NCBI GenBank assembly: GCA_034007705.1 | Contig: JAVEQK010000005.1 | Location: 69,725 to 133,724, forward strand | Source: UBA10518 sp022837185 | GTDB lineage: Bacteria; Desulfobacterota; Desulfobulbia; Desulfobulbales; Desulfobulbaceae | Reading direction: 5' to 3' | DNA length: 64,000 nt | Part shown: piece after piece, positions 7,883-16,392 of the stretch | Layout of the letters: every line of letters begins with the position of its first letter | Numbering within the stretch: the first letter of the stretch is position 1 | The notes under the pieces: model-generated | Seen by the model: the letters and a program-made list of their open reading frames with translations, nothing else | Databases searched by the model: none | Told to the model about the DNA's origin: nothing | Translations under genes and position numbers: made by a program

Positions 7883-9694
7883 TCATCGGCCGGACGCCGC
7901 CGTGGTGTCCCACCAGGTCATCAGCAGCTGATTCGGTGAATAATAGTGGGGAAGGACCGCAGGCTGCCGCAGACGGGAGCTGTACGCCAGACGCCAGCCG
8001 GCCATGTACCAGTTGGGAACGACATAGTAGCCGTACCAGAGGACCCGGTCAAGGGCACGGCAGGCGGCGGTGAGCTCATCCTGGGTTTCGGCGTAGATAA
8101 TCTCATCCACCAGGCTGTCGACCACGGGGTCACTGATGCCGGCCAGGTTGCGCGATCCCAGGCGGTCGGCGGCGCCGGAATGCCAGTAGTCCCGCTGCTC
8201 ATTGCCGGGCGACTGGGACTGGCCGAAGACGTTGACCACCATATCGAAATCGAAATTCTTGATCCTGTCCGTGAACAGGGCCGCGTCAATGGTTCTGTAG
8301 CTGGCCTGAATGCCCAGTTTTTGCAGGTTTTTGACATAGGGCGCCATCACCCGCTCGAAAGATGGGCTGACCAGCAGGATTTCAAAGGAAAATGGATCCC
8401 CCTGCCGGTTGCGGAGGACGGAGTCGCGGACTTCCCATCCGGCCTGGGCGAGCAGCTCTTTCGCTTCCCGCAGATTCGCCCGGAGGCTGGAAGGGGGATC
8501 CGTTGCCGGCGGGCGCAACGGGGCGGTGAACACTTCCGGGGGAAGCTGATCCCGGAACGGTTCGAGCAGTTGCAGTTCCCGGCCCTCGGGCAGACCCTTG
8601 GCCGCCAGGGTGGAATTGCTGAAATAACTGTCGCTTCTCGTGTACTGGCCGAAAAAAAGGGTCGTGTTGATCCACTCGAAATCAAGGGCCAGGCCAAGGG
8701 CCTTGCGCACCAGCCGGTCTCGGAACAGGGGCCTGCGGGTGTTGAAGACAAAGCCCTGCATCCCGGCGTTGTTTCTGTGGGGGTACACTTTTTTGACCAG
8801 GCTACCGCTTGCAAAGTGTCTGCCGATCAGGTCCCGTTCCCACTGCTTGGCGATGTTGACGGCCATGAAATCGAACTCGCCGGCCTTGAACGCCTCGACG
8901 CTGACGATCTGATCCTTGAAGTATTTGACGGTGATCCGGTCAAAATTGAACATCCCTTTTCTGGTCGGGTGATCCACGGCCCAGTAGTCGGGATTGCGCC
9001 GATAGGTTATGGACTTGCCGGGATTGACATCGGCGACGATGTACGGTCCGGAACCGACGGGCGGTTTCATGGCCGCTTCGCTTCCGGTCGCGTCAAACGG
9101 GTGCTGCGCATAAAATGCCCTGGAAAGCACCGGGAGCTGCGAGGCGATCAGGTGCAGCTCCCTGTTGGTCCGCTGAAAATGAAAGCGGATCCGGCGGGCG
9201 TCCAGGATCTCGGCCTCCTTGATGTCCTGCAGGTAAATCTGGTAAAAGGGATGCGCCTGGTCGCTTTTCAGGGTTTTCAGGGAATAGGCCACGTCTTCCA
9301 CCGTCACCGGGCTCCCGTCGGAAAACCGGGCCCGTTCGTCCAGGGTGTAGGTGACCGACATTTTATCCTCGGCCAGTTCAATGTCTTTGGCAATCAGGCC
9401 GTATTCCGCGAACGGCTCGTCCAGGCTGGGCACGGCGAGGGTTTCGAAAATGAGGGAATCGAGACCGTAGGGCGCGTTCCCTTTCAAGGTAAAGGGGTTC
9501 ATCTTGTCGAAGCCGCCCAGATCATGCAGGGTCAGGCTGCCCCCCTTCGGGGCGGCGGGATTGACATAGGCGAAATGGTCGAATCCCTCGGGATAGCTGA
9601 CCTTGCCGTCAATGCTGATGCCGTGCGCCGCGAACAGATGCCCGGGACAGAACAGGAAAAAAATCAGCAGGAACAGAAAAAATCTTGTCATCAT
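7883..9694 (-). CDS. Periplasmic extracellular solute-binding protein family 5, YejA-like
   Basis: This 603-residue protein has a clear signal peptide (about 1-22, FFLFLLIFFLFCPGHLFAA). Its mature N-terminus, ISIDGKVSYPEGFDHFAYVNP then APKGGSL, is the hallmark of the YejA branch of peptide-binding proteins, which deliver oligopeptides and microcin C-like cargo to YejBEF. FDKMNPFTLKG and the VGSGPY segment belong to the SBP_bac_5 fold. No permease or ATPase genes follow; tsaE is next. It may therefore be an orphan receptor for a transporter encoded elsewhere. Confidence 0.9.
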   Translation of the reverse strand: MMTRFFLFLLIFFLFCPGHLFAAHGISIDGKVSYPEGFDHFAYVNPAAPKGGSLTLHDLGGFDKMNPFTLKGNAPYGLDSLIFETLAVPSLDEPFAEYGLIAKDIELAEDKMSVTYTLDERARFSDGSPVTVEDVAYSLKTLKSDQAHPFYQIYLQDIKEAEILDARRIRFHFQRTNRELHLIASQLPVLSRAFYAQHPFDATGSEAAMKPPVGSGPYIVADVNPGKSITYRRNPDYWAVDHPTRKGMFNFDRITVKYFKDQIVSVEAFKAGEFDFMAVNIAKQWERDLIGRHFASGSLVKKVYPHRNNAGMQGFVFNTRRPLFRDRLVRKALGLALDFEWINTTLFFGQYTRSDSYFSNSTLAAKGLPEGRELQLLEPFRDQLPPEVFTAPLRPPATDPPSSLRANLREAKELLAQAGWEVRDSVLRNRQGDPFSFEILLVSPSFERVMAPYVKNLQKLGIQASYRTIDAALFTDRIKNFDFDMVVNVFGQSQSPGNEQRDYWHSGAADRLGSRNLAGISDPVVDSLVDEIIYAETQDELTAACRALDRVLWYGYYVVPNWYMAGWRLAYSSRLRQPAVLPHYYSPNQLLMTWWDTTAASGR

Positions 9695-9811
9695 CGGTGA
9701 AAGAAAAGTTGAGACGGGGGTTTACAAGATACAGGTTACGCAGAATAGTATCTATACCCCATAAATCTCCGTTCGACAATCATTTGCGCCCCCGGCGGGA
9801 CCATGAATCGA

Positions 9812-9840
9812 TTGACTGATCAGGCGGGGCCGGGTAAACT
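9812..9840 (+). promoter_or_regulatory. Candidate sigma-70-type promoter for leuCD
   Basis: TTGACT (9812-9817) and TAAACT (9835-9840) are separated by 17 bases. They stand about 68 bases upstream of the leuC ATG, in the 213-base gap shared with the divergent yejA-like gene. Prediction by eye. Confidence 0.4.
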
Positions 9841-9907
9841 GGATAGCATGTCAGCAACGCTTTTGTGTAAAGCGATCACATAATTAAGCATAAGGAAACA
9901 AGACAAC

Positions 9908-11194
9908 ATGGGAAAGACCATTGCCGAAAAAATATTCGCCGCCCACCTCCGGGACACACCGGCGCCGGAAAACATGGTCCTCGACATTGACGTGGTCATG
10001 TGCCACGAAATCACCACCCCGGTAGCGATTATGGACCTGGTGGACAAGGGCATGGACAGGGTCTTCGACCCGGCCAGAATCAAGGCGGTCATCGATCACG
10101 TGACGCCCTCCAAGGACTCCAAGACCGCGACCCAGGCCAAAATCCTCCGTGACTGGGCCAGGCGCCACGCCATCAGCGATTTCTTCGATATCGGCCGCAA
10201 CGGGGTCTGCCACGCCCTCTTTCCGGAGAAGGGTTTTATCAGGCCGGGCAATACCGTCATCATGGGCGATTCGCACACCTGCACCCACGGCGCCTTTGGA
10301 GCTTTCGCCGCCGGAGTGGGAACCACCGACCTCGAAGTGGGCATCCTCAAGGGCGTATGCGCCTTCCGGGTCCCCCGGTCCATGAAGATAAAGGTGACCG
10401 GCACGGTTCCCGAAGGGGTGTTTGCCAAGGACATCATCCTCCACATCATCAAGCTGTTGACGGTCAACGGCGCCACCGACCTGATCATGGAATTCCGGGG
10501 CCCGGTTGTGGACGCCATGGACATGGCCTCCCGCATGACCCTGTGCAACATGGCCGTCGAAGCCGGAGCAACGAGCGGCATCTGCCTGCCGGACCGCGTC
10601 ACTGCCGAATACCTGTGGCCCTTCATCCAGGATGACTATGCCTCCATTGACGAGGCGGTTCATGATTTCCGCAAGTGGCATTCCGACGCCGACGCGGTCT
10701 ATGCGCAAACCCTGGCCGTTGACGTGAGCAGTCTGCAGCCCCAGGTGACCTTCGGATTCAAGCCCGATCAGGTCAAAAACATCGGCGAGCTGGCCGGCAC
10801 CCCCGTCGACCAGGTATATATCGGCTCGTGCACCAACGGCCGCATCGAGGACCTCCGCGCCGCAGCCTCCATCCTCAAGGGGCGCACCATTGCCGGGACC
10901 GTCCGCGGCATTCTGACCCCGGCCACTCCGGCAGTGTATTCCCAGGCCCTGGACGAAGGGCTGATAAAGATATTCATGGACAGCGGTTTTTGCGTCCTGA
11001 ACCCCACCTGCGGCGCCTGCCTGGGCATGAGCAGCGGGGTGCTCGCCGAAGGCGAAACCTGCGCCTCGACCACCAACCGGAACTTCAACGGCCGGATGGG
11101 AAAAGGCGGGATGGTCCACCTGATGAGCCCCCTCAGCGCCGCAGCGGCGGCAATTACCGGCGAGATAACCGACCCGCGGCGGTTTATGCCCTGA
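9908..11194 (+). CDS. leuC: 3-isopropylmalate dehydratase large subunit (aconitase/homoaconitase-like)
   Basis: The 428-residue iron-sulfur hydro-lyase subunit isomerises 2- to 3-isopropylmalate in leucine synthesis. Visible features are GDSHTCTHGAFGAFAAGVG (substrate loop and first cluster cysteine), GSCTNGR (second cluster cysteine) and NPTCGACLGMSSG (third). The length near 420 matches the HacA-like LeuC group of anaerobes and archaea rather than the 460-470 residue E. coli type. The ATG follows AAGGAAACAAGACAAC. leuD follows on the same strand after 42 bases. Homoaconitase or citramalate-pathway dehydratase activity cannot be excluded from sequence alone. Confidence 0.92.
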   Translation: MGKTIAEKIFAAHLRDTPAPENMVLDIDVVMCHEITTPVAIMDLVDKGMDRVFDPARIKAVIDHVTPSKDSKTATQAKILRDWARRHAISDFFDIGRNGVCHALFPEKGFIRPGNTVIMGDSHTCTHGAFGAFAAGVGTTDLEVGILKGVCAFRVPRSMKIKVTGTVPEGVFAKDIILHIIKLLTVNGATDLIMEFRGPVVDAMDMASRMTLCNMAVEAGATSGICLPDRVTAEYLWPFIQDDYASIDEAVHDFRKWHSDADAVYAQTLAVDVSSLQPQVTFGFKPDQVKNIGELAGTPVDQVYIGSCTNGRIEDLRAAASILKGRTIAGTVRGILTPATPAVYSQALDEGLIKIFMDSGFCVLNPTCGACLGMSSGVLAEGETCASTTNRNFNGRMGKGGMVHLMSPLSAAAAAITGEITDPRRFMP

Positions 11195-11236
11195 CGTGTC
11201 GGTCACCAGTTGCCCAGTTCCAGACAGGAGAAAATG

Positions 11237-11767
11237 ATGAAGAAATTCGGCGGACCCGCCTTTTTCATAGACAGAAGCGACATCAACACCGACGAGATCA
11301 TACCGGCGAAGTACCTGACCGAGATATCCAAGCAGGCCCTCAAACCCCATCTGCTCGAGGACCTGCATCTGCCGGGAACCGTTTTCGACCCCCGCTCCCC
11401 TGCCCTTGCGCGGGCCAATGTGCTGGTCACCCGTTCCAACTTCGGCTGCGGGTCTTCAAGGGAGCACGCGGTCTGGGCCCTGGAGGTCAATGACATCAAT
11501 GTCGTGGTGGCTGAGAGTTTTGCCAGGATCTTCCGACAGAACATGTTCAACTGCGGCATTCTCGCCGTGGAGCTGAATCCCGGAGACATCGACCGGCTTT
11601 TCAGTCTGCCGGCAGACGTCAGCATCGATGTCGACCTGGAGGAAGAGAAATTGACGGCAGTCGGCGGTGACGGCCGCTCCGTCACCTGCACCTTCCACCT
11701 CAACCGGTTTGACAAAAAACTGGTGGAGGCGGGAGGATGGCTCGCCTACGCCGATCTGAACTATTAA
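11237..11767 (+). CDS. leuD: 3-isopropylmalate dehydratase small subunit
   Basis: This is the swivel-domain partner of LeuC, about 176 residues. Typical motifs are DINTDEIIPAKYL at the start and NFGCGSSREHAVWAL, which contributes to substrate recognition, then RIFRQNMFNCGILAV. Two adjacent ATGs exist at 11234 and 11237. AGGAG ends at 11230, so the second has the better spacing. The gene directly follows leuC and ends in a 136-base convergent gap before the dnaJ-like gene. Confidence 0.93.
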   Translation: MKKFGGPAFFIDRSDINTDEIIPAKYLTEISKQALKPHLLEDLHLPGTVFDPRSPALARANVLVTRSNFGCGSSREHAVWALEVNDINVVVAESFARIFRQNMFNCGILAVELNPGDIDRLFSLPADVSIDVDLEEEKLTAVGGDGRSVTCTFHLNRFDKKLVEAGGWLAYADLNY

Positions 11768-11903
11768 GAAGGTTCGTCTGCCGGGAAGGTGCGGACTGGA
11801 AACCCGGGCTACAGAATCCGGGGGCCGGTCCCGCCCCTTTCATCGCCCCCCCAAGCCCCTGCCGCCAACGCTTGGCCGGCCGGAGGCCTGATCGGAAGAA
11901 ATT

Positions 11904-12842
11904 CTACAACCCGGCATCTGCGAGTTTGCCGATGATGCCCTGTTGCTCCTCGGACAGCTCCTGGGGAACGTGGACCCCGATCTTGACGTACAGATCGCCC
12001 CTTTCCCCGATGGGCCCGCTGGGCAGCCCATGCCCCTTGACCCTGAGCCGGGCGTCCTGCTGCACCCCCGGCGGCACCTTGATCTTGAACCGCTTGCCCT
12101 CCAGGGTGACAATTTCCACTTCGGTCCCGAGACAGGCCATGCTGAACGGAATTTTCTTTTCTACGATCAGATCATCGCCGTCGCGCTGGAATTCCGGGTG
12201 CGGATCGACGGTGATCTTGAGGTAGAGATCGCCCGGAGGGCCGCCCGAGGGTGAGGGCGCCCCCTTGCCGCTGAGCCGGAGCCTTTTCCCCGATTCTATC
12301 CCCTTGGGGATCTTGACCGAAACGTTCTGCGGGGCGCCGTTATGGCGGAGGCTGATGGTTTTCTCGGCTCCGTGCAGAACGTCTTCAAAAGATATGGACA
12401 ACTGGTAGGTCAGGTCCTCCCCCTTCAGGGGCTGGGACGACCCGCAGCCACCCTGGCAGCCGCCCCTGCCCGAGGCGTAGCCGAAGATGGAATTGAATTG
12501 CTGGGGGCCGGATGACGCCCTGAAACCGTTGGAGCCCCCGAACTGGGAGTTGTTGAAGAAGCCGAACTGTCTCAGGATGCTGTTGAGATCGAAGCCCCGG
12601 AAAATGTCCTCCTGGGAGAAGCGCTGATGAAAACCGCTGGCGCCATAGGTATCGTACTGTTCCCGCTTGTGCTTGTCCGACAGGACGGCATAGGCTTCAT
12701 TGATCTCCTTGAACTTCGCCTCGGCCGCCTTGTCGCCGTTGGTTTTGTCGGGATGGTATTTGAGGGCGAGCTTGCGGTACGCTTTCTTGATTTCGTCCGG
12801 GGAGGCCTTCTTGTCGAGGCCTAAAACTGTGTAGTAATCCAT
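11904..12842 (-). CDS. DnaJ-class co-chaperone of the CbpA type (no zinc finger)
   Basis: The 312-residue protein has a J domain (1-70) with the HPD motif in LKYHPDKTN, which stimulates DnaK ATPase. A Gly/Phe/Gln-rich linker (about 75-135) follows, then two C-terminal beta domains (about 145-300: KIPKGIESGKRLRLSGKG and KVPPGVQQDARLRVKGHG). The CxxCxGxG zinc repeats of DnaJ are absent; only a short GGCQGGCGSS lies in the linker. This is the type II/CbpA layout. It follows ssb by 26 bases on the minus strand. Confidence 0.9.
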   Translation of the reverse strand: MDYYTVLGLDKKASPDEIKKAYRKLALKYHPDKTNGDKAAEAKFKEINEAYAVLSDKHKREQYDTYGASGFHQRFSQEDIFRGFDLNSILRQFGFFNNSQFGGSNGFRASSGPQQFNSIFGYASGRGGCQGGCGSSQPLKGEDLTYQLSISFEDVLHGAEKTISLRHNGAPQNVSVKIPKGIESGKRLRLSGKGAPSPSGGPPGDLYLKITVDPHPEFQRDGDDLIVEKKIPFSMACLGTEVEIVTLEGKRFKIKVPPGVQQDARLRVKGHGLPSGPIGERGDLYVKIGVHVPQELSEEQQGIIGKLADAGL

Positions 12843-12868
12843 AACTGCCGCGGATTCGCAAAAATGAT

Positions 12869-13291
12869 TTAAAACGGAACGTCATCCCCCGTTCCCGGCG
12901 GCGGTTCAGGGGGAAAATCCTGGTAGCCGCTGTTTGCGCCGTAGTTCTCGTTTGAGGAAGATGTTCCCCGCGGACTGAGCATCTGCATGTCTCGGGCAAC
13001 GATCTCCGTGCTGTACCGGTCGTTGCCGTTCTGATCCTGCCATTTTCTGGTCTGCAGTTTGCCTTCAATGTATACTTTCGATCCCTTGGAAAGATACTCG
13101 GAGCATATCTCCGCCAGTCTCCTCCAGGCCACAATGTTGTGCCATTCCGTCTGCTCCTGCTGCTGTCCGTCCTGCCCCTTCCATCGTTCGGTGGTGGCGA
13201 TGCGGAAATTGCACACCGGGGTCCCGCTCTGGGTGTAGCGGATTTCCGGATCAGCGCCGAGATTGCCGATTAAGATCACTTTATTAATCAT
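12869..13291 (-). CDS. ssb: Single-stranded DNA-binding protein
   Basis: The 140-residue protein has a complete OB fold (about 1-105), starting MINKVILIGNLGADPEIRYTQSG. Family motifs are VCNFRIATTERW, TEWHNIVAWRRLAEI and GSKVYIEGKL. The flexible tail ends in the acidic tip TGDDVPF, the segment by which SSB recruits repair and replication proteins. The ATG follows a purine-rich AAAGGAAAAAA. The dnaJ-like gene is downstream, 26 bases away. Confidence 0.97.
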   Translation of the reverse strand: MINKVILIGNLGADPEIRYTQSGTPVCNFRIATTERWKGQDGQQQEQTEWHNIVAWRRLAEICSEYLSKGSKVYIEGKLQTRKWQDQNGNDRYSTEIVARDMQMLSPRGTSSSNENYGANSGYQDFPPEPPPGTGDDVPF

Positions 13292-13340
13292 TTTTTTCCT
13301 TTGGTGCGATGGTTCGAGATGAAGGCTTATGCTGGGCTAT

Positions 13341-13382
13341 ATTGTAATGACGATTTAAAAAAAAACCAGCCTGTATTACAAT
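13341..13382. repeat. Perfect 8-bp inverted repeat with an A/T-tract loop upstream of ssb
   Basis: ATTGTAAT (13341-13348) and ATTACAAT (13375-13382) flank 26 bases containing a run of nine A on the plus strand. It lies in the 198-base gap between the SPL gene end and ssb, where an ssb promoter is expected. It could be an operator or UP-like element; function not established. Confidence 0.35.
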
Positions 13383-13489
13383 TTTTATCGGCTGCGCACA
13401 AGCCCTTTACGGCCCCGGGCATGGCGTTCATCCCCGCCTTCTTCTGCTTCCTGCTCCCGTGACGCTCACCGCTGTTCCGCCAGGACCGG

Positions 13490-14611
13490 TCACAAATTTC
13501 CGGGCACTCCGGCCAGAGCGTCGTCGAGCATGGCCGGCAGTCCACCTCTGTCCCCGGGGGCGAAACCGAAGACCTCCCGCCAGACCGCATCGCTTTCCAT
13601 GCAGAAGTAGAGGCAGGTCCGGTCGGAAACATACCGCTGCAGCTCATTGACAATGAAGGTGTACATCTCGACGCGCTGGGAACGGAAATAGCGGGACTTG
13701 CCGTCCAGGCCGGAGATGAATTCCTCGTAGAAAATACGCGATCCCGGAAACCGTTCCGCCGCAATCGCCTTCAAGCGGGGGATAAAGCGCAGGGCGCCCA
13801 GGCTGATCCAGACAATCCTGTCTCCGGGGACGGTCCGGAACAGCTGCCGGATGGTGTGCCGGTATCCTTCCTTCCAGCCCTGGTGCCAGATGACGGGATC
13901 AAAGTGAAAAGCCAGCCGGTACCCCCATTCGGCGCAACGGGCGGCGGCGGCCATTCTCTGTTCGAGGCTCGCGGTCCGCAGCTCTTCCCTGGCGGCAACC
14001 TGCGGGCTGTTCAGCGACCAGGCGACTATGGTCCTGCCGCCGTGATCGGCGTCCCTGAGGTTGTCGATGACGGCGCTCTTGGTCTTCAGCTCCAGGACGG
14101 CATTGTCGGTATGGCGGACGTATTCTATCAGGCGGCGGCTGAGCCCGGTGAGCCTGTCCAAAGCCAGGCTGTCGGTGAACTCGCCCGTGCCGATCCGGAA
14201 GAGACGGGGGGAAGGCGAACGCAGCTCCTGGTCAAGTTCGGCGAACAGGTCCTCGATATTGACAAAAAAACTGAGCCACGGGGTGTTCAGGTAGGCCTGC
14301 AGGATGCAGTAGACGCAGTCCATGGGGCAGTTCATGCCGATATTGAGGACATGATAGCCGCAGCAGAGATATTCGCTGGTACCCGGACAGGGCTTGAAAA
14401 ACCGGCCCCTGTTCCTGGTGAGAAGAAGACTGCGCTTGCCTTCCTTCAGGCTGCCGGGAAATCCGCCGTTGAATTCCGGGCAGCGATCATCATCAATCAG
14501 GGACACCGGCAGCCCGCTGCGGCGTATGATTTCCCTTGCATAGGGAAGATCGCGACATTGCCGGGCAACATACAGGGTGGTGATATGGGCGGCGGGATCG
14601 GAAAAGGCCAT
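13490..14611 (-). CDS. SPL-family (spore photoproduct lyase-like) radical SAM protein
   Basis: The 373-residue protein carries the radical SAM motif NCPMDCVYCILQAYLN, with cluster cysteines C95, C99 and C102 spaced C-x3-C-x2-C. CCGYHVLNIGMNCP before it and RIGTGEFTDSLALD after it are characteristic of spore photoproduct lyase and relatives. The C-terminal FRSQRVEMYTFIV matches too. Organisms of this type do not make endospores, so the substrate is probably not spore photoproduct; no specific reaction can be assigned. It lies 39 bases after rlmH on the same strand. Confidence 0.85.
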   Translation of the reverse strand: MAFSDPAAHITTLYVARQCRDLPYAREIIRRSGLPVSLIDDDRCPEFNGGFPGSLKEGKRSLLLTRNRGRFFKPCPGTSEYLCCGYHVLNIGMNCPMDCVYCILQAYLNTPWLSFFVNIEDLFAELDQELRSPSPRLFRIGTGEFTDSLALDRLTGLSRRLIEYVRHTDNAVLELKTKSAVIDNLRDADHGGRTIVAWSLNSPQVAAREELRTASLEQRMAAAARCAEWGYRLAFHFDPVIWHQGWKEGYRHTIRQLFRTVPGDRIVWISLGALRFIPRLKAIAAERFPGSRIFYEEFISGLDGKSRYFRSQRVEMYTFIVNELQRYVSDRTCLYFCMESDAVWREVFGFAPGDRGGLPAMLDDALAGVPGNL

Positions 14612-14650
14612 GTCGGAACCGGTCAGGAAAGGTTGAAGGCGGCCATGATC

Positions 14651-15118
14651 TCAGTTGTGATAGCGCCGTCCCGATTTGATCATCCAGGCCCTGTACAGCT
14701 GCTCCATGAGGATCAGGCGGGTCATTTCGTGGGTGAAGGTCATCCGGGAGAGGGAAAGGACCAGATCGGCCCGGCGGATGACATCCGGGTGCAGTCCCAG
14801 GTGGCCGCCGATCAGGAAATGGACGGATTTCATTCCCCTGTTTTCCCACTCCGTTATCTGCCCGGCCAATTCCTCCGAATCCAACTGCCGGCCGCCGGCA
14901 TCCAGGGCAACGAGGCAGGAGGCGTCCGCGCACCGCTCAAGAAGCTGCTCCGCCTCCCTTTGCCTGAACAGGTCGTCGGGCAGCCGCCTGGATGCCTTGT
15001 CCCGCAGGACAACCATCTCCACCTGGACAAACCGGCCCAGCCGGGCGGCGAAATCGGCAATGCCCTCCTCCAGGTACCGCTGCGCTGTTTTGCCGAGGAA
15101 GGGAAAGACAAACCGCAT
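14651..15118 (-). CDS. rlmH: 23S rRNA (pseudouridine1915-N3)-methyltransferase
   Basis: The 155-residue SPOUT-class enzyme methylates pseudouridine 1915 in helix 69 of 23S rRNA. Motifs are FLIGGHLGLHPDV (SAM-binding knot), LSLSRMTFTHEMTRLILMEQLYRAW and the C-terminal GRRYHN, close to the usual GxPYH end. Length is normal for the family. It starts 4 bases after the YkgJ-type gene ends. Confidence 0.94.
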   Translation of the reverse strand: MRFVFPFLGKTAQRYLEEGIADFAARLGRFVQVEMVVLRDKASRRLPDDLFRQREAEQLLERCADASCLVALDAGGRQLDSEELAGQITEWENRGMKSVHFLIGGHLGLHPDVIRRADLVLSLSRMTFTHEMTRLILMEQLYRAWMIKSGRRYHN

Positions 15119-15122
15119 CTGC

Positions 15123-15551
15123 TCAGAACATCAGGGAATCGGTCTCATCGAGCAGTTGCCGGAGCCGGGTGCAGAACTCTTCGTAGCTCAGTTCGGCGTT
15201 CAATCCGGGACAGGAGGATCTGATGGTTGCAAAGTTGTTCGGATCCCTCAGGATGCTCGGGTGCAGGGGCCATTGACCGCATCGCCAGGGCCGCCCCCCA
15301 TGCACGGTGCATCCCCTGTTTTCATCATAGAAGATGCAGTGGCCGGCAACGGTTTTCATCTGGACGACACCGCCGGTCACCCGCCAGTATTTTTCCTGCA
15401 CCTCCTGCCTGGACAGGCCGAGAAAGGCAACCATCCGCGCCTGGTCGTCTTCGTTCAGGGAGACCGTCGTCTCGCCCTGACAGCAGAAACCGCATTTCGT
15501 GCAGGAAAAGATTTCTTCCAGACGATGTGATCTGTGTTGACCGGATTGCAT
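15123..15551 (-). CDS. YkgJ-type cysteine-cluster protein (putative Fe-S or zinc binding)
   Basis: This 142-residue protein belongs to the YkgJ cysteine-cluster family. Cysteines occur as CTKCGFCC near the N-terminus, then GHCIFYDENRGCTVHGGRPWRCGQWP and a final SSCPG. The spacing C-x2-C-x2-CC...C-x8-C-x7-C is the family pattern. The biochemical role of the family is poorly known; a metal or Fe-S cluster is presumed. It is the first gene after the algH terminator and is followed closely by rlmH. Confidence 0.85.
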   Translation of the reverse strand: MQSGQHRSHRLEEIFSCTKCGFCCQGETTVSLNEDDQARMVAFLGLSRQEVQEKYWRVTGGVVQMKTVAGHCIFYDENRGCTVHGGRPWRCGQWPLHPSILRDPNNFATIRSSCPGLNAELSYEEFCTRLRQLLDETDSLMF

Positions 15552-15558
15552 GGGCAGA

Positions 15559-15594
15559 TAAAAAAAAACGTACCGACCGCCAGGTCAGGTACGT
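15559..15594 (-). terminator. Rho-independent terminator downstream of algH
   Basis: On the minus strand, an ACGTACC-(A bulge)-GACC arm, a 4-base loop and its complement form a strong hairpin (15568-15594), followed by nine or more T. It separates algH from the YkgJ-type gene. Confidence 0.85.
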
Positions 15595-15678
15595 CGGAAA
15601 TAATCATCTCTTCTGGCGGGGCGAACGACACGCCTGCACCGGGACCTCAGTCGTTTTTAACCCCCTTTTCCCGTTTAA

Positions 15679-16251
15679 TCAAGCATTACCTATGACATCG
15701 CCGAATACCGCGATATCGATGCCGAAGCTGTGCGCGGCCAGTTTCCATTTCAATTCATCTGGGGTCTTGAAGAGAATGTCAAAATTGCCGGGCACGGTCA
15801 GCCAGCTGTTGTCAACCAGTTCGCTTTCCAGCTGTCCCGGGCCCCAACCGGCGTAGCCGAGCATGAACAGATATTTTCCGGGCCCCTTGCCGCGGGCGAT
15901 ATCGTAGAGCAGGCGCGAATCACGGGACAGATATATTTCCGGGGTGACCTCAAGTGCGTTGGTGATGGAGTAGTCAGCGCTGTAGAGTATAAAGCCGGAC
16001 TCCAGCTCAACCGGTCCTCCCAGGTAAACCGGGGGCAGTTCCCCCTCGGGCACCGGCATGTTCGCTCCTTCCAGCACGTCCCGCAGGGTGATGTTCCGGT
16101 TGGGATTATTGATGACCAGACCCATCGCCCCTTCCTCATTGTGAGCGCAGAGAAAGATCACCTGCTCCTGAAACCTCGGATCAGGCATTTGCGGTGTGGA
16201 AATGAGAAAATTTCCGGTGAGACTTTCCATATTCCTGCCCATATCTGCCAT
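15679..16251 (-). CDS. algH: YqgE/AlgH family protein (UPF0301)
   Basis: The product, 190 residues from this start, has the family motifs ESLTGNFLISTPQMPDPRF, GAMGLVINNPNRNI, VYLGGPVE and FMLGYAGWGPGQLESEL. It is a widely conserved cytoplasmic protein of unclear role; in Pseudomonas AlgH affects alginate production. An ATG at 16284 would lengthen it, but that codon overlaps the -10 box of a strong promoter, so I moved the start to ATG 16251. ATG 16230 (MESLTG) is a further option. The length then matches E. coli YqgE. A clear terminator follows. Confidence 0.88.
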   Translation of the reverse strand: MADMGRNMESLTGNFLISTPQMPDPRFQEQVIFLCAHNEEGAMGLVINNPNRNITLRDVLEGANMPVPEGELPPVYLGGPVELESGFILYSADYSITNALEVTPEIYLSRDSRLLYDIARGKGPGKYLFMLGYAGWGPGQLESELVDNSWLTVPGNFDILFKTPDELKWKLAAHSFGIDIAVFGDVIGNA

Positions 16252-16282
16252 GCCGGTTGACCGCCTGTCATCCTTTACATAC

Positions 16283-16312
16283 ATTGTAGCATCGGGGGAT
16301 GGAGACAGTCAA
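16283..16312 (-). promoter_or_regulatory. Strong sigma-70-like promoter for algH
   Basis: Read on the minus strand, TTGACT (16312-16307) and TACAAT (16288-16283) are separated by 18 bases. The -10 box covers the upstream in-frame ATG at 16284, which argues that algH starts further in. Confidence 0.6.
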
Positions 16313-16392
16313 GCAGGATTCGCGCCCCCTCCCTGTCCCGGCCGGAATCATGCCCGGCAGTCGCCCGGATTCCGGGCACAGGGGCAGCCGGT

